Below are positions 36,575-44,533 of a stretch of 64,000 bases of DNA, one piece after another. The position numbers and the translations under genes are program-made. This stretch comes from Pontixanthobacter sp. CEM42 (GTDB lineage Bacteria > Pseudomonadota > Alphaproteobacteria > Sphingomonadales > Sphingomonadaceae): contig NZ_JADQTN010000002.1 in the NCBI RefSeq assembly GCF_017812015.1, positions 868,001 through 932,000 of the forward strand, in the 5' to 3' direction. The notes under the pieces are model-generated. The model had not been told where the DNA came from and ran no database searches. It saw nothing but the letters and a program-made list of their open reading frames with translations. Positions within the stretch are counted from its first letter, which is position 1. Each line of letters opens with the position of its first letter.

Positions 36575-37573
36575 ATGGACGAACAGGCTTTGAAGGCACG
36601 ACTTCCGGACTCAGTTGCCGCGCGCGTGCAGTCGATAAAACTCACCGACGGCAGGGTCACTTTGGTGCTCGATGCAGCAGGGTTGGAGCCTGAAAATCGC
36701 GATGGTCTGGAATCTGCTGTGAAGCAGATTATCGGCGAGGCCGAAGGGGTTGCCGAAGTCCGCGTCGCGATGGTCGCGGATAAAGCCCCTGCGCCGCCAG
36801 CCCCAAAAACGCCGATCATAATTGCTGTTGGATCGGGCAAAGGCGGCGTTGGTAAATCGACGCTGACTGCCAATCTTGCGGTCGCTCTATCGCGGATGGG
36901 CCGCAACGTCGGAGTGGTCGATGCCGACGTCTACGGCCCCTCACAGCCGACGATTCTCAACAATAAGGGTGAAAAGCCCGAAGCGCGTGACGATAAGTTG
37001 GTCCCTGTGCCAAGCCCGCATGGCATTCCGCTATTGTCGATGGGGCATCTGGTTGAGCCGGGTAAAGCGCTGGCATGGCGCGGTCCGATGGCTGGCAATG
37101 CGATGGCACAATTGGTCGATGCGCATTGGGGCGATACCGAATTGCTGCTGATCGATCTGCCACCGGGCACTGGCGATGTGCAACTGACCATGCTGTCCAA
37201 ATTCAAACCTGCTGGCGCAGTGATCGTATCGACACCTCAGGATTTGGCTCTGATCGATGCCCAGCGTGCGGCGAATCTGTTCGACTCGGGCAAGGTACCG
37301 ATCATCGGCTTGGTCGAAAACATGGCGGGCTATACCTGCCCGCATTGCGGTGAGGTCAGTGACCCGTTCGGCAAAGGCGGGGTTGAGGCCGCTTCGGATG
37401 CGACAGGCATCCCATTCTTGGGTCGTATTCCCCTGGCGCTGGAAATCCGTGAGGCAAGTGATGCTGGTACACCGCCTGCAACTGGCGATGGTCCTGCGAG
37501 GGATAGCTTCCACGAAGTAGCTAAACGCATTTCGGACTGGTTGGACAAAGGTCCTGCCGCAGAGGCGGTCTGA
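36575..37573 (+). CDS. apbC: Mrp/NBP35 family iron-sulfur carrier ATPase
   Basis: The start at ATG 36575 is preferred because TAGGGA lies nine bases upstream; 332 residues. An N-terminal DUF59-like domain (LKARLPDSVAARVQSIKLTDGRVTLVLDA) precedes a P-loop domain with deviant Walker A GSGKGGVGKSTLTANLA near residue 88 and a switch region DADVYGPSQPTIL near 120. The CPHC of YTCPHCGEVS near 258 would hold the shared iron-sulfur cluster of the Mrp dimer. Such proteins load Fe-S clusters into apoproteins. The next gene begins two bases after its stop, so the molybdenum hydroxylase and possibly hemH are co-transcribed with it. Confidence 0.9.
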   Translation: MDEQALKARLPDSVAARVQSIKLTDGRVTLVLDAAGLEPENRDGLESAVKQIIGEAEGVAEVRVAMVADKAPAPPAPKTPIIIAVGSGKGGVGKSTLTANLAVALSRMGRNVGVVDADVYGPSQPTILNNKGEKPEARDDKLVPVPSPHGIPLLSMGHLVEPGKALAWRGPMAGNAMAQLVDAHWGDTELLLIDLPPGTGDVQLTMLSKFKPAGAVIVSTPQDLALIDAQRAANLFDSGKVPIIGLVENMAGYTCPHCGEVSDPFGKGGVEAASDATGIPFLGRIPLALEIREASDAGTPPATGDGPARDSFHEVAKRISDWLDKGPAAEAV

Positions 37574-37575
37574 CC

Positions 37576-39861
37576 ATGGCTATCAGCCGACGCGGAGTGC
37601 TGGTTGGCGCTGCGGTTGGCGGCGGCCTGTTGGTCGCGTGGGGCCTACGCCCACGAACGTTCCCGACTCCGTTGACGCCTGCTGACGGTGAATATGCTTT
37701 CGATGCGTGGTTAAAAATCGCGCGGGACGGCGTCGTAACCGTCGCTGTGCCACAGCTTGAAATGGGGCAGGGCGTCAGCACTATTCTGCCGCAGATCATT
37801 GCTCAGGAACTTGGTGCGGATTGGCGGCAAGTCGCGGTCGAGCCTGCTCCAGCAAGCGGTGCCTATGCGAATATCCCGCTGGCCGCCCAGTGGTCAGCCT
37901 TGTGGATGCCCACCATGCCCGAACTGGCGGGTGAGCCCGATGCGATATTGGCCGAACGCTACGCTCAGATTTCGCGCTTTTCTGCGACCGCCAATGGCAC
38001 ATCGCTGGCCGCGTACGAGTTGCCATGCCGCGAAGCTGCGGCGTCGGCGCGCGGGATGCTGACCGAAGAAGCGGCAGAGCGATGGGGGGCACCGCTTGAG
38101 GAATGTGAGGCGCGCGGCGGATTTGTGGTTCATGACGACAAGCAGCTTTCTTTCGCCGAACTCGTGGAAGCAGCGGCGCAGCGCGAGGCGCCGGATCCGG
38201 CGCCACTCAAATCCGAATTCGCATCAGAGCGACCAATTGCAGGCGCTGCTCAGGGTGCGACTGCATTTCCGCGTCTTGATCTGCCATCGAAAGTCGATGG
38301 GACGCATCTGTTTGCCGGTGACGTCCGGCTGCCGGACATGGTCTATGCCGCGATCAAGCATGGGCCGCTTGAGCAAGCCGAATTGACCGGTTTCGATGAG
38401 GGGGCGGTTGCCGGTGATGACCGTATTGTCGGTATCATCAAGGGCAAGCGTTGGCTCGCTGTGGCTGCGGCCGATTGGTGGAGTGCCGATCAGGCGGTTG
38501 AGGCAATGAAGCCACGGTTCTCTGTGGCGAATGTCGTAGAAAGTGACCGCACCGATGAAGCCTTTGATGACGCTGTGCCAAGCGGCAAAGCTTTCCGGAT
38601 TGCCACACGCGGCGAGGGTAGTGAGGCGTTAAAAGAACGCGATATCGCCCGCCGCTATCACGTTGCGCCTGCGCTTCACGCCACGCTTGAAACGGCCAGT
38701 GCCACAGCTCGATACGCGGACGGCAAGCTCGAACTCTGGATCGCCAGTCAAGCGCCCGAAAAAGCGCGGGAGGCGGCGGCCAAAGCGATTGGCCTCTCGG
38801 TCGAAGACGTGATCCTCTACCCGATGCCAGCAGGAGGCAGCTTTGACCGGCGGCTGGAGCATGACCACGCGATTGAAGTAGCGTTGATCGCGCGTGAGAT
38901 TTCCAAGGAACGCCCCCGTCCAGTACAATTGATCTGGTCGCGTTGGCAGGAACATTTAGCGAGCCCGCCACGTGCGCCGGCGTCGGGTTTGCTCTGGGCG
39001 GAGCTTATTCCCGGTGCAAATGGGCGGATCAATGCAATGCAGGTTCGTGTTGCGGTTCCGCCGACCACACATGAATTTGGCGAACGCTTGTTTGCTAACA
39101 AGACCGCTTGGGCCGCGCGCCGTGACGCTGCGGGCAAAGCCGATCCGCTGGCAGTAGAAGGCGCGATGCCGCATTATGGGATTCCGCATGTTGCAGTTGA
39201 CCATGTGCCAACAGAGATCGGTCACGGCACCGCCCGAATGCGGGGCAATGCGCATAGCTACACAGCCTTCTTCATCGAATCGTTCATTGATGAAACGGCA
39301 GCAATGTTCGGGCGCGAGCCATTGTCATACCGCATTGAAATGCTTGGCAATGACACACGCATGGTCAGCTGTCTTCAACGTGCCGCGCGCCTTGCCGAAT
39401 GGGACGGTGGACGTGACCAAAGCGGGCAGGGGCTTGCCTGTCATCTGATGGGTTCCAGCGAAAGTGGTGGGCGGATTGCCTGCATTGCTACGGCTCGCCG
39501 TGATGAAGGCGGACTGCGCGTAACCAAGCTGAGCGCTGCGGTGGATATTGGCCGGATCGTCAATCTGGATATTGCGCGGCAGCAGATAGAGGGTGGCCTG
39601 ATCTTCGGTCTGTCTCTAGCGAGAGGGTCGAGCACCCGCTATTCTGGCGGCCTGCCTACCAATCAGCGCCTGTCGCAGCTTGACTTGCCGGTGTTGTCGG
39701 ATTGTCCGGAGATTGAAGTGGATTTCATCGCCAGCGAGCAAGATCCTTTCGATCCAGGGGAACTAGGAGCTGCTGTATGCGCTCCTGCTATTGCAAATGC
39801 ATTATTCTCAGCAACCGGATTGCGGTTCCGCCGTCTCCCCTTGTTTTCTGAAGGCCTGTAA
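37576..39861 (+). CDS. Molybdenum hydroxylase large subunit (isoquinoline 1-oxidoreductase beta type)
   Basis: A 761-residue protein of the xanthine dehydrogenase/aldehyde oxidase molybdopterin-binding family. The N-terminus (ISRRGVLVGAAVGGGLLVAW) is a Tat-like signal with an SRR box. Family segments are LEMGQGVSTILPQIIAQELG near residue 62, KVDGTHLFAGDVRLPDMVYAAIKHGP near 237 and AAVDIGRIVNLDIARQQIEGG near 653; the C-terminal Glu segment is in FDPGELGAAVCAPAIANALF. No small 2Fe-2S subunit gene lies beside it in the window, although this family normally works as a heterodimer, so its electron-transfer partner must be encoded elsewhere or be absent. Substrate unknown. Confidence 0.85.
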   Translation: MAISRRGVLVGAAVGGGLLVAWGLRPRTFPTPLTPADGEYAFDAWLKIARDGVVTVAVPQLEMGQGVSTILPQIIAQELGADWRQVAVEPAPASGAYANIPLAAQWSALWMPTMPELAGEPDAILAERYAQISRFSATANGTSLAAYELPCREAAASARGMLTEEAAERWGAPLEECEARGGFVVHDDKQLSFAELVEAAAQREAPDPAPLKSEFASERPIAGAAQGATAFPRLDLPSKVDGTHLFAGDVRLPDMVYAAIKHGPLEQAELTGFDEGAVAGDDRIVGIIKGKRWLAVAAADWWSADQAVEAMKPRFSVANVVESDRTDEAFDDAVPSGKAFRIATRGEGSEALKERDIARRYHVAPALHATLETASATARYADGKLELWIASQAPEKAREAAAKAIGLSVEDVILYPMPAGGSFDRRLEHDHAIEVALIAREISKERPRPVQLIWSRWQEHLASPPRAPASGLLWAELIPGANGRINAMQVRVAVPPTTHEFGERLFANKTAWAARRDAAGKADPLAVEGAMPHYGIPHVAVDHVPTEIGHGTARMRGNAHSYTAFFIESFIDETAAMFGREPLSYRIEMLGNDTRMVSCLQRAARLAEWDGGRDQSGQGLACHLMGSSESGGRIACIATARRDEGGLRVTKLSAAVDIGRIVNLDIARQQIEGGLIFGLSLARGSSTRYSGGLPTNQRLSQLDLPVLSDCPEIEVDFIASEQDPFDPGELGAAVCAPAIANALFSATGLRFRRLPLFSEGL

Positions 39862-39867
39862 CAGCGG

Positions 39868-40893
39868 ATGACGTGGCAAGATCAGCAACTCCCATCGGAC
39901 CACCCGCCGGTTAAGAGCGGGCGGGTTGGTGTGCTGGTGATCAATCTCGGCACGCCCGAGGCACCGACAACGCAATCGGTGAAGACCTATTTGGCGGAGT
40001 TTCTGTCGGATCGCCGCGTCGTTGAAATTCCGCCGATTGCCTGGCAGCCGATTCTGCGCGGTATCATTCTGAACACGCGCCCCAAGAAATCAGCAGCGGC
40101 CTATAAGAAAGTCTGGACCGACGAGGGCTCGCCGCTGGAGTATATTACCAGAGGGCAAACTGAAGGTTTGCAGGAACGGTTGGGTGACGCGGTCCATGTG
40201 TCATGGGCGATGCGTTATGGCACGCCGAGTATTCCCGACGAGATCCAGAAACTGATGGATGCTGGCTGCGATAGGATTCTCCTCGCGCCGCTCTATCCGC
40301 AATATTCGGGTGCAACGACAGCGACGGTAATCGACAAAGCGGCAGAGAAGCTGAAAGAAATGCGCTGGCAGGCATCGCTGCGAACGCTCCCGCCATATCA
40401 CGATGATCCTGCCTATATTGATGCGCTGTCGAAGGATTTGACGGCGCAGCTGGATGCGCTTGATTTCGACCCCGAGGTTTTGCTGCTGAGCTTTCACGGG
40501 ATGCCGCAGCGCACGCTTGATCTGGGCGACCCCTATCATTGCCATTGCCGCAAAACCGCGCGGCTTTTGGAAGAGCATATGGCGCCCCGCAAAGGCATGC
40601 GTTTTGAAACCAGTTTCCAGTCACGCTTTGGCAATGCCAAATGGCTGGAGCCGGCTACCGACGACACGTTGGAACGGCTTGGCGGGGAAGGCGTGAAGAA
40701 TGTCGCCATCGCTGCACCGGGCTTCTCCGCTGATTGTCTGGAGACGCTCGAAGAGCTGGCGTTGGAGGGCAAAGAGCAGTTCGAGGAAGCGGGGGGCGAG
40801 AATTTTGCCGCGCTTTCCTGCCTCAATACCGGCACGCCCGGAATGGATATGCTGGAGCATATTATCCGCCGTGAATTGTCGGGCTGGACATAG
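39868..40893 (+). CDS. hemH: Ferrochelatase
   Basis: A 341-residue enzyme that inserts ferrous iron into protoporphyrin IX, the last step of protoheme synthesis. VGVLVINLGTPEAPTTQSVKTYLAEFLSD near residue 21 opens the family, and the catalytic His lies in LLLSFHGMPQRTLDLGDPYHCHC near 209. VSWAMRYGTPSIPDEI near 112 and FQSRFGNAKWLEPATDDTLE near 250 are further conserved blocks. C-terminal Cys residues (FAALSCLNTG) may relate to the optional Fe-S cluster. It follows the molybdenum hydroxylase gene by six bases. A regulatory dyad starts 10 bases after its stop. Confidence 0.94.
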   Translation: MTWQDQQLPSDHPPVKSGRVGVLVINLGTPEAPTTQSVKTYLAEFLSDRRVVEIPPIAWQPILRGIILNTRPKKSAAAYKKVWTDEGSPLEYITRGQTEGLQERLGDAVHVSWAMRYGTPSIPDEIQKLMDAGCDRILLAPLYPQYSGATTATVIDKAAEKLKEMRWQASLRTLPPYHDDPAYIDALSKDLTAQLDALDFDPEVLLLSFHGMPQRTLDLGDPYHCHCRKTARLLEEHMAPRKGMRFETSFQSRFGNAKWLEPATDDTLERLGGEGVKNVAIAAPGFSADCLETLEELALEGKEQFEEAGGENFAALSCLNTGTPGMDMLEHIIRRELSGWT

Positions 40894-40902
40894 CCCAACG
40901 AT

Positions 40903-40924
40903 TTACTTACACTGATGTCAGTAA
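40903..40924. promoter_or_regulatory. TetR-type operator upstream of the P450 gene
   Basis: TTACT-N-ACA-N4-TGT-N-AGTAA is a 22-base imperfect palindrome (half-sites match at 8 of 9 informative positions), ending 26 bases before the P450 start. The shape fits TetR-family operators that control lipid and P450 genes in sphingomonads. The inner part also reads ACTGA-TG-TCAGT. The regulator is not encoded nearby. Confidence 0.5.
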
Positions 40925-40950
40925 GCCAGTTCAACGATACCGAGGAATAA

Positions 40951-42339
40951 ATGGCCACTCTTGCTGCTGATCAAACCACTGAAACCACTCTGACTCATTG
41001 GACGGAGGGCAATCCCGAACCTGCGGACCTCGCGCATATTCCGGGCGAAGGCGGCTATCCGGTCGTCGGTAATACTTTCAAAATGCTGGCCGATCCGCAC
41101 ATTTTCACCAAAGACATGGTGGAGAAGTACGGCACAGTATACCGCAATAAAGCCTTTGGAGGCTGGGTGGTTGCTTTGGTAGGCGCGGATGCCAATGAGC
41201 TAGTGCTATTCGACCGCCAGAAGCTGTTTTCTTCGGAGCAAGGCTGGGGACCAATTCTCGACCAACTGTTCCCGCGCGGTTTGATGTTGATGGATTTCGA
41301 TCACCACCGCGCTGATCGCAAAGCGTTGTCGATTGCGTTCAAGCCGGGTCCGATGCGGCATTATGCAGGCAGTCTCAATCGCGGCATTGCTGATGCGGTG
41401 AAGGATTGGGGCGGCGATCAAATGCTGTTCTATCCTGCCATCAAGAAGCTGACGCTCGATTTGGCCGCTGACAGTTTCATTGGCATCGAGTGGGGCCCCG
41501 AAGCCGACAAAATCAACGAAGCCTTCGTCTATATGGTGCAAGCGTCGGTCGCGCCGATCCGCCATCCCTTGCCGTTCACATTGATGCGCAAAGGGGTGAA
41601 GGGCCGCGAATTCCTAGTCGATTATTTCACTAAGGAAACGCATCGCCGCCGCAAGGAAGGCGGCGGGCAGGATATGTTCAGCCAGTTTGCAACTGCTGAA
41701 CGCGAAGATGGTTCGCTGTTGCCGGTCGACGAAGTTGTCGATCACATGAACTTCCTGATGATGGCAGCGCATGACACAATCACATCGAGCGCCACATCGC
41801 TGATCTATCTGCTGGCCAAGAACCCCGAATGGCAGGAGAAACTGCGCGCGGAGATTACCGCGATCACCGGTGGCTCTGGCGATCTGGGCTATGATGATCT
41901 GGGCAAGCTGGAACTTACCGAAATGGCGTTCAAGGAAGCGTTGCGGATGATCCCGCCGGTCCCCTCAACGCCGCGCCGTGCATTGCGCGATTTCGAATTT
42001 GGCGGATATACAATTCCGGCTGGCACGCATGTCGGGATCAACGCGCAATATGTCCATCATATGGAAGAACATTGGCCCGAGCCGGAGAAGTTCGATCCGA
42101 TGCGATTCACGCCCGATCAGGTAAAGGCACGCCATAAATATGCTTGGGTCCCCTTCGGCGGCGGCGCGCATATGTGCCTCGGGCTGCATTTTGCTTACAT
42201 GCAAGTGAAAGTGCTGATGGCGCAGATCCTGACGCGCTATCAGATCGAGATTGAAGAGGGCTATGATCCCGCGTGGAAAGCCTGGCCAATACCGCAGCCC
42301 AAAGACGGGCTGAAAGTGACGTTTAGGAGTTTATCTTAG
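40951..42339 (+). CDS. Cytochrome P450
   Basis: A 462-residue P450 monooxygenase without a membrane anchor, so probably soluble. The I-helix motif is MMAAHDTITSSATSLIYLLA near residue 269, the ExxR of helix K is in FKEALRM near 328, and the heme Cys lies in FGGGAHMCLG near 407. A proline-rich start GEGGYPVVGNTFKMLADPH near 31 is typical. Substrate class is unclear; it might act on fatty acids or sterol-like lipids. Its TAG stop at 42337-42339 lies inside the start of repeat copy 2. Redox partners are not encoded nearby. Confidence 0.93.
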   Translation: MATLAADQTTETTLTHWTEGNPEPADLAHIPGEGGYPVVGNTFKMLADPHIFTKDMVEKYGTVYRNKAFGGWVVALVGADANELVLFDRQKLFSSEQGWGPILDQLFPRGLMLMDFDHHRADRKALSIAFKPGPMRHYAGSLNRGIADAVKDWGGDQMLFYPAIKKLTLDLAADSFIGIEWGPEADKINEAFVYMVQASVAPIRHPLPFTLMRKGVKGREFLVDYFTKETHRRRKEGGGQDMFSQFATAEREDGSLLPVDEVVDHMNFLMMAAHDTITSSATSLIYLLAKNPEWQEKLRAEITAITGGSGDLGYDDLGKLELTEMAFKEALRMIPPVPSTPRRALRDFEFGGYTIPAGTHVGINAQYVHHMEEHWPEPEKFDPMRFTPDQVKARHKYAWVPFGGGAHMCLGLHFAYMQVKVLMAQILTRYQIEIEEGYDPAWKAWPIPQPKDGLKVTFRSLS

Positions 42340-42559
42340 ATCCTCAGTCGCCGGGCGGAATGCATCCGCATTCCTTGGCTACCTCGCATTAGCTCGGGCG
42401 GCCGGTCGGCCTTGCGGTTCACTGGTGGTGAACCGAGCCATTCCAAGCCATCATCATTCGCTCTGAGCCTTGGTCACGGAAGTCAGAGGGCGACTGCCCG
42501 ACGCGCGGTTAGCGCGGAAGCCTAAGGGAGCGGATGCGACCGCCGGCGCTTGAGGCCAA
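42334..42559. repeat. Structured dispersed repeat, copy 2
   Basis: This aligns with the reverse complement of the repeat at 29682-29943 over its whole length, but lacks the first ~40 bases including the left terminal inverted repeat. It keeps the right TIR sequence CCGGCGCTTGAGGCCAA at 42543-42559. Hairpins are at 42357-42374 (GGAATGC-ATCC-GCATTCC), 42416-42434 (GGTTCAC-N5-GTGAACC) and 42502-42516 (CGCGC-GGTTA-GCGCG). It fills the 232-base gap between the P450 and DUF1674 genes. Stem bases differ from copy 1 in paired fashion, as described among the findings. Confidence 0.8.
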
Positions 42560-42571
42560 TCAAAGAATCCC

Positions 42572-42742
42572 TCAAAAATCTATCGCGATGCCGTTTTTCT
42601 CCCAGTCGCCGTAGCGGGTCGGCGAGAGATCGCGCGGTTCGTTCTTTTGCGGATCGACCGCCTTGGGCTTCGGGGCCGGATCGTTGGTCCAGTGAGCAGG
42701 CTTTTGAAATCCAGCGGGACGTTTGGTTGCGCGTTCGGTCAT
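42572..42742 (-). CDS. DUF1674 small protein (succinate dehydrogenase assembly factor 4-like)
   Basis: A 56-residue protein, MTERATKRPAGFQKPAHW to the C-terminal GDWEKNGIAIDF, which is the signature of the DUF1674/SDHAF4 family. SDHAF4 binds the flavinylated SdhA subunit of succinate dehydrogenase and promotes assembly. The product is basic, Pro-rich and without a signal peptide, as usual. It is short enough to be missed by length-filtered gene calling. Located convergent to the P450 gene, with repeat copy 2 between, and divergent from rsmB with 54 bases between. Confidence 0.9.
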   Translation of the reverse strand: MTERATKRPAGFQKPAHWTNDPAPKPKAVDPQKNEPRDLSPTRYGDWEKNGIAIDF

Positions 42743-42796
42743 ATCCTATCAATGCGCGGGGTGGCGGTTGGTTTCAACCCCGCCTAAAGGACCGGC

Positions 42797-44032
42797 ATGT
42801 CAGATATTTCGGGATTACCCGCACGGCGCGCTGCGCTGCAGATGATTGATGCGGTGCTGCATCGCGGTGAAACGCTGGAAACGGTTGAGCGCAATGCGCT
42901 GCGCAGGATCCGCGGACCGGCGGACCAAGCACTGGCCCGGGCAATTGCGGGCGAAACGCTTCGCTGGCTGACTGATCTCGATATGATGATCGACAGCGCG
43001 ATGAAAAAGCCTCTGCCGCATGATGCCAAACCGCGCTCCGTCTTGCGGTTGATGCTGGCGCAATGGTTGCGGTTGGACACGCCGCCCCACGCGGTGATCG
43101 CGACGGCTTTGCCTTTACTTACTGGAGGTCCGCGCAGGCTGGCCCACGGTGTGTTTTCGACGTTGAACAAGCGCGATGGACTGGCGCTGCCCGATATCCC
43201 GACTTTGACATCAGAAGTTGAGTTTCGCTGGGGCGACCGCGCCGATGCGATTGCAGCGGGCATCGTCACTCCCCCGCCGCTCGACCTAGCGCTGAAGGAT
43301 TGGACGCAAACCGCGGAACGCGCTGAAGCGATGGGCGGAACCTCGCTCGCACCCGGTCATATTCGTTTGCCGCGCGGAACGCCGATTGACCAGCTTCCCA
43401 GCTATAAGGATGGCGATTGGTGGGTGCAGGATCTGGCGGCGACATTGCCTGCACGACTGCTCGGTCCGGGAGAGGGCAAACGTGTTCTCGATCTGTGTGC
43501 GGCACCTGGCGGCAAAACGATGCAGCTTGCGGCGGCCGGTTGGAGAGTTACCGCGCTGGATATTAGTGAGCGGCGGCTCGGCAAAGTGCGTCAAAATCTC
43601 GACCGCACCGGCTTGCAAGCGGAAATCATCAAGGCCAATGCGCTGACATGGCAGCCCGCCAAACAATTCGATGCGATACTGCTGGACGCGCCGTGTACCG
43701 CAACTGGCACCTGCCGCCGCCATCCAGACGTGATTCACCGTATCGGGGAACGTCAGATCGAAGAACAGGCTGAGCTGCAAAACGCTTTGCTGGAACGCGC
43801 CGTGGAATGGCTGCCCGAAGGGGCGACGCTGATTTATGCGGTTTGCTCGCTTGAAAATTCGGAAGGTGTGGCTCAGGCGGAAAGCGTCGGTTTGACGCAA
43901 GTGCCAATCACGAGTGACGAATTACCCGATGGCTTGGAACCAACTGAGGATGGTTGGCTGCGCACCGATCCGGGTATGTTGGCGGATGCGGGCGGGTTGG
44001 ATGGCTTCTTTGTCGGACGTTGGAAAAAATAG
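42797..44032 (+). CDS. rsmB: 16S rRNA (cytosine(967)-C(5))-methyltransferase
   Basis: A 411-residue RNA methyltransferase. The N-terminal ~130 residues form the NusB-like RNA-binding domain (ARRAALQMIDAVLHRGETLE onward). The SAM-binding motif is LDLCAAPGGKTMQLAAAG near residue 235, motif IV with catalytic Cys is LLDAPCTATGTCRRHPDVI near 297, and the second catalytic Cys in LIYAVCSLENSEG near 352. It methylates C967 of 16S rRNA. The family (RsmB/RsmF) is sure; the precise target is inferred from domain architecture. Confidence 0.92.
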   Translation: MSDISGLPARRAALQMIDAVLHRGETLETVERNALRRIRGPADQALARAIAGETLRWLTDLDMMIDSAMKKPLPHDAKPRSVLRLMLAQWLRLDTPPHAVIATALPLLTGGPRRLAHGVFSTLNKRDGLALPDIPTLTSEVEFRWGDRADAIAAGIVTPPPLDLALKDWTQTAERAEAMGGTSLAPGHIRLPRGTPIDQLPSYKDGDWWVQDLAATLPARLLGPGEGKRVLDLCAAPGGKTMQLAAAGWRVTALDISERRLGKVRQNLDRTGLQAEIIKANALTWQPAKQFDAILLDAPCTATGTCRRHPDVIHRIGERQIEEQAELQNALLERAVEWLPEGATLIYAVCSLENSEGVAQAESVGLTQVPITSDELPDGLEPTEDGWLRTDPGMLADAGGLDGFFVGRWKK

Positions 44033-44062
44033 GCCGCGCAGGAGCGGCAGGGAGAAAATTTG

Positions 44063-44533
44063 ATGAAACGCATTATCCTATTGGCCATCACCCATGGCGC
44101 AGCCGTGGCGATTGGCTTTGCGGCAGGAATCTATTTTCTGCCCATCCTGACCGCGGAATCCGCGCCCGATGCAGCGGTTCTGGAGCAGCAAGCGGCACAA
44201 TCACAATATAGCGTCGAGCTGTCCCGTGATTTGCGCGGTGTCGATGCGCTGCATTGGGGTGATGGGACCATCAGTGTTTCGGCGGATACCATCGCGCATC
44301 AAGGCGAACTCGCTCCCGGGCCTGACTATATGGTCTATCTGACCAAGGACTTCGTAGAGCACGAAGACGAGTTTGAACCGATCAAATCAGAGGCTGTGCG
44401 CGTTGGTCCTGTGAAGAGCTTTGACGGGTTCTTGCTGAACATTCCCGAAGGCGTGGACATTGAAGAGTATTCGACCGTCGTCGTGTGGTGCGAATCCTTC
44501 GGTGAGTTCATCACAGCGGCAAAGTACCGCTAA
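44063..44533 (+). CDS. DM13 domain membrane-anchored protein
   Basis: ATG 44063 with GGAGAA upstream is taken as start, giving 156 residues. One N-terminal membrane segment or uncleaved signal (ILLAITHGAAVAIGFAAGIYFL) precedes a DM13-type domain: LHWGDGTISVSADTIAHQGELAPGPDYMVYLT near residue 62 and the C-terminal YSTVVVWCESFGEFITAAKYR. DM13 domains are cytochrome b561-related cysteine-containing domains proposed to act in redox or in cell-surface binding; the conserved Cys is present (VVWCESFG). The role in bacteria is not well established. Confidence 0.85.
   Translation: MKRIILLAITHGAAVAIGFAAGIYFLPILTAESAPDAAVLEQQAAQSQYSVELSRDLRGVDALHWGDGTISVSADTIAHQGELAPGPDYMVYLTKDFVEHEDEFEPIKSEAVRVGPVKSFDGFLLNIPEGVDIEEYSTVVVWCESFGEFITAAKYR

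Noticed and set aside
36502-36906. Upstream in-frame extension of hflK
   Set aside because: It runs antisense through the start of mrp and does not resemble HflK; the Met at 36501 gives the usual N-terminus.
42522-42752. 76-codon minus-strand ORF overlapping repeat copy 2
   Set aside because: The same strand holds the DUF1674 gene in another frame with a clear family signature; the longer ORF ends in repeat sequence.
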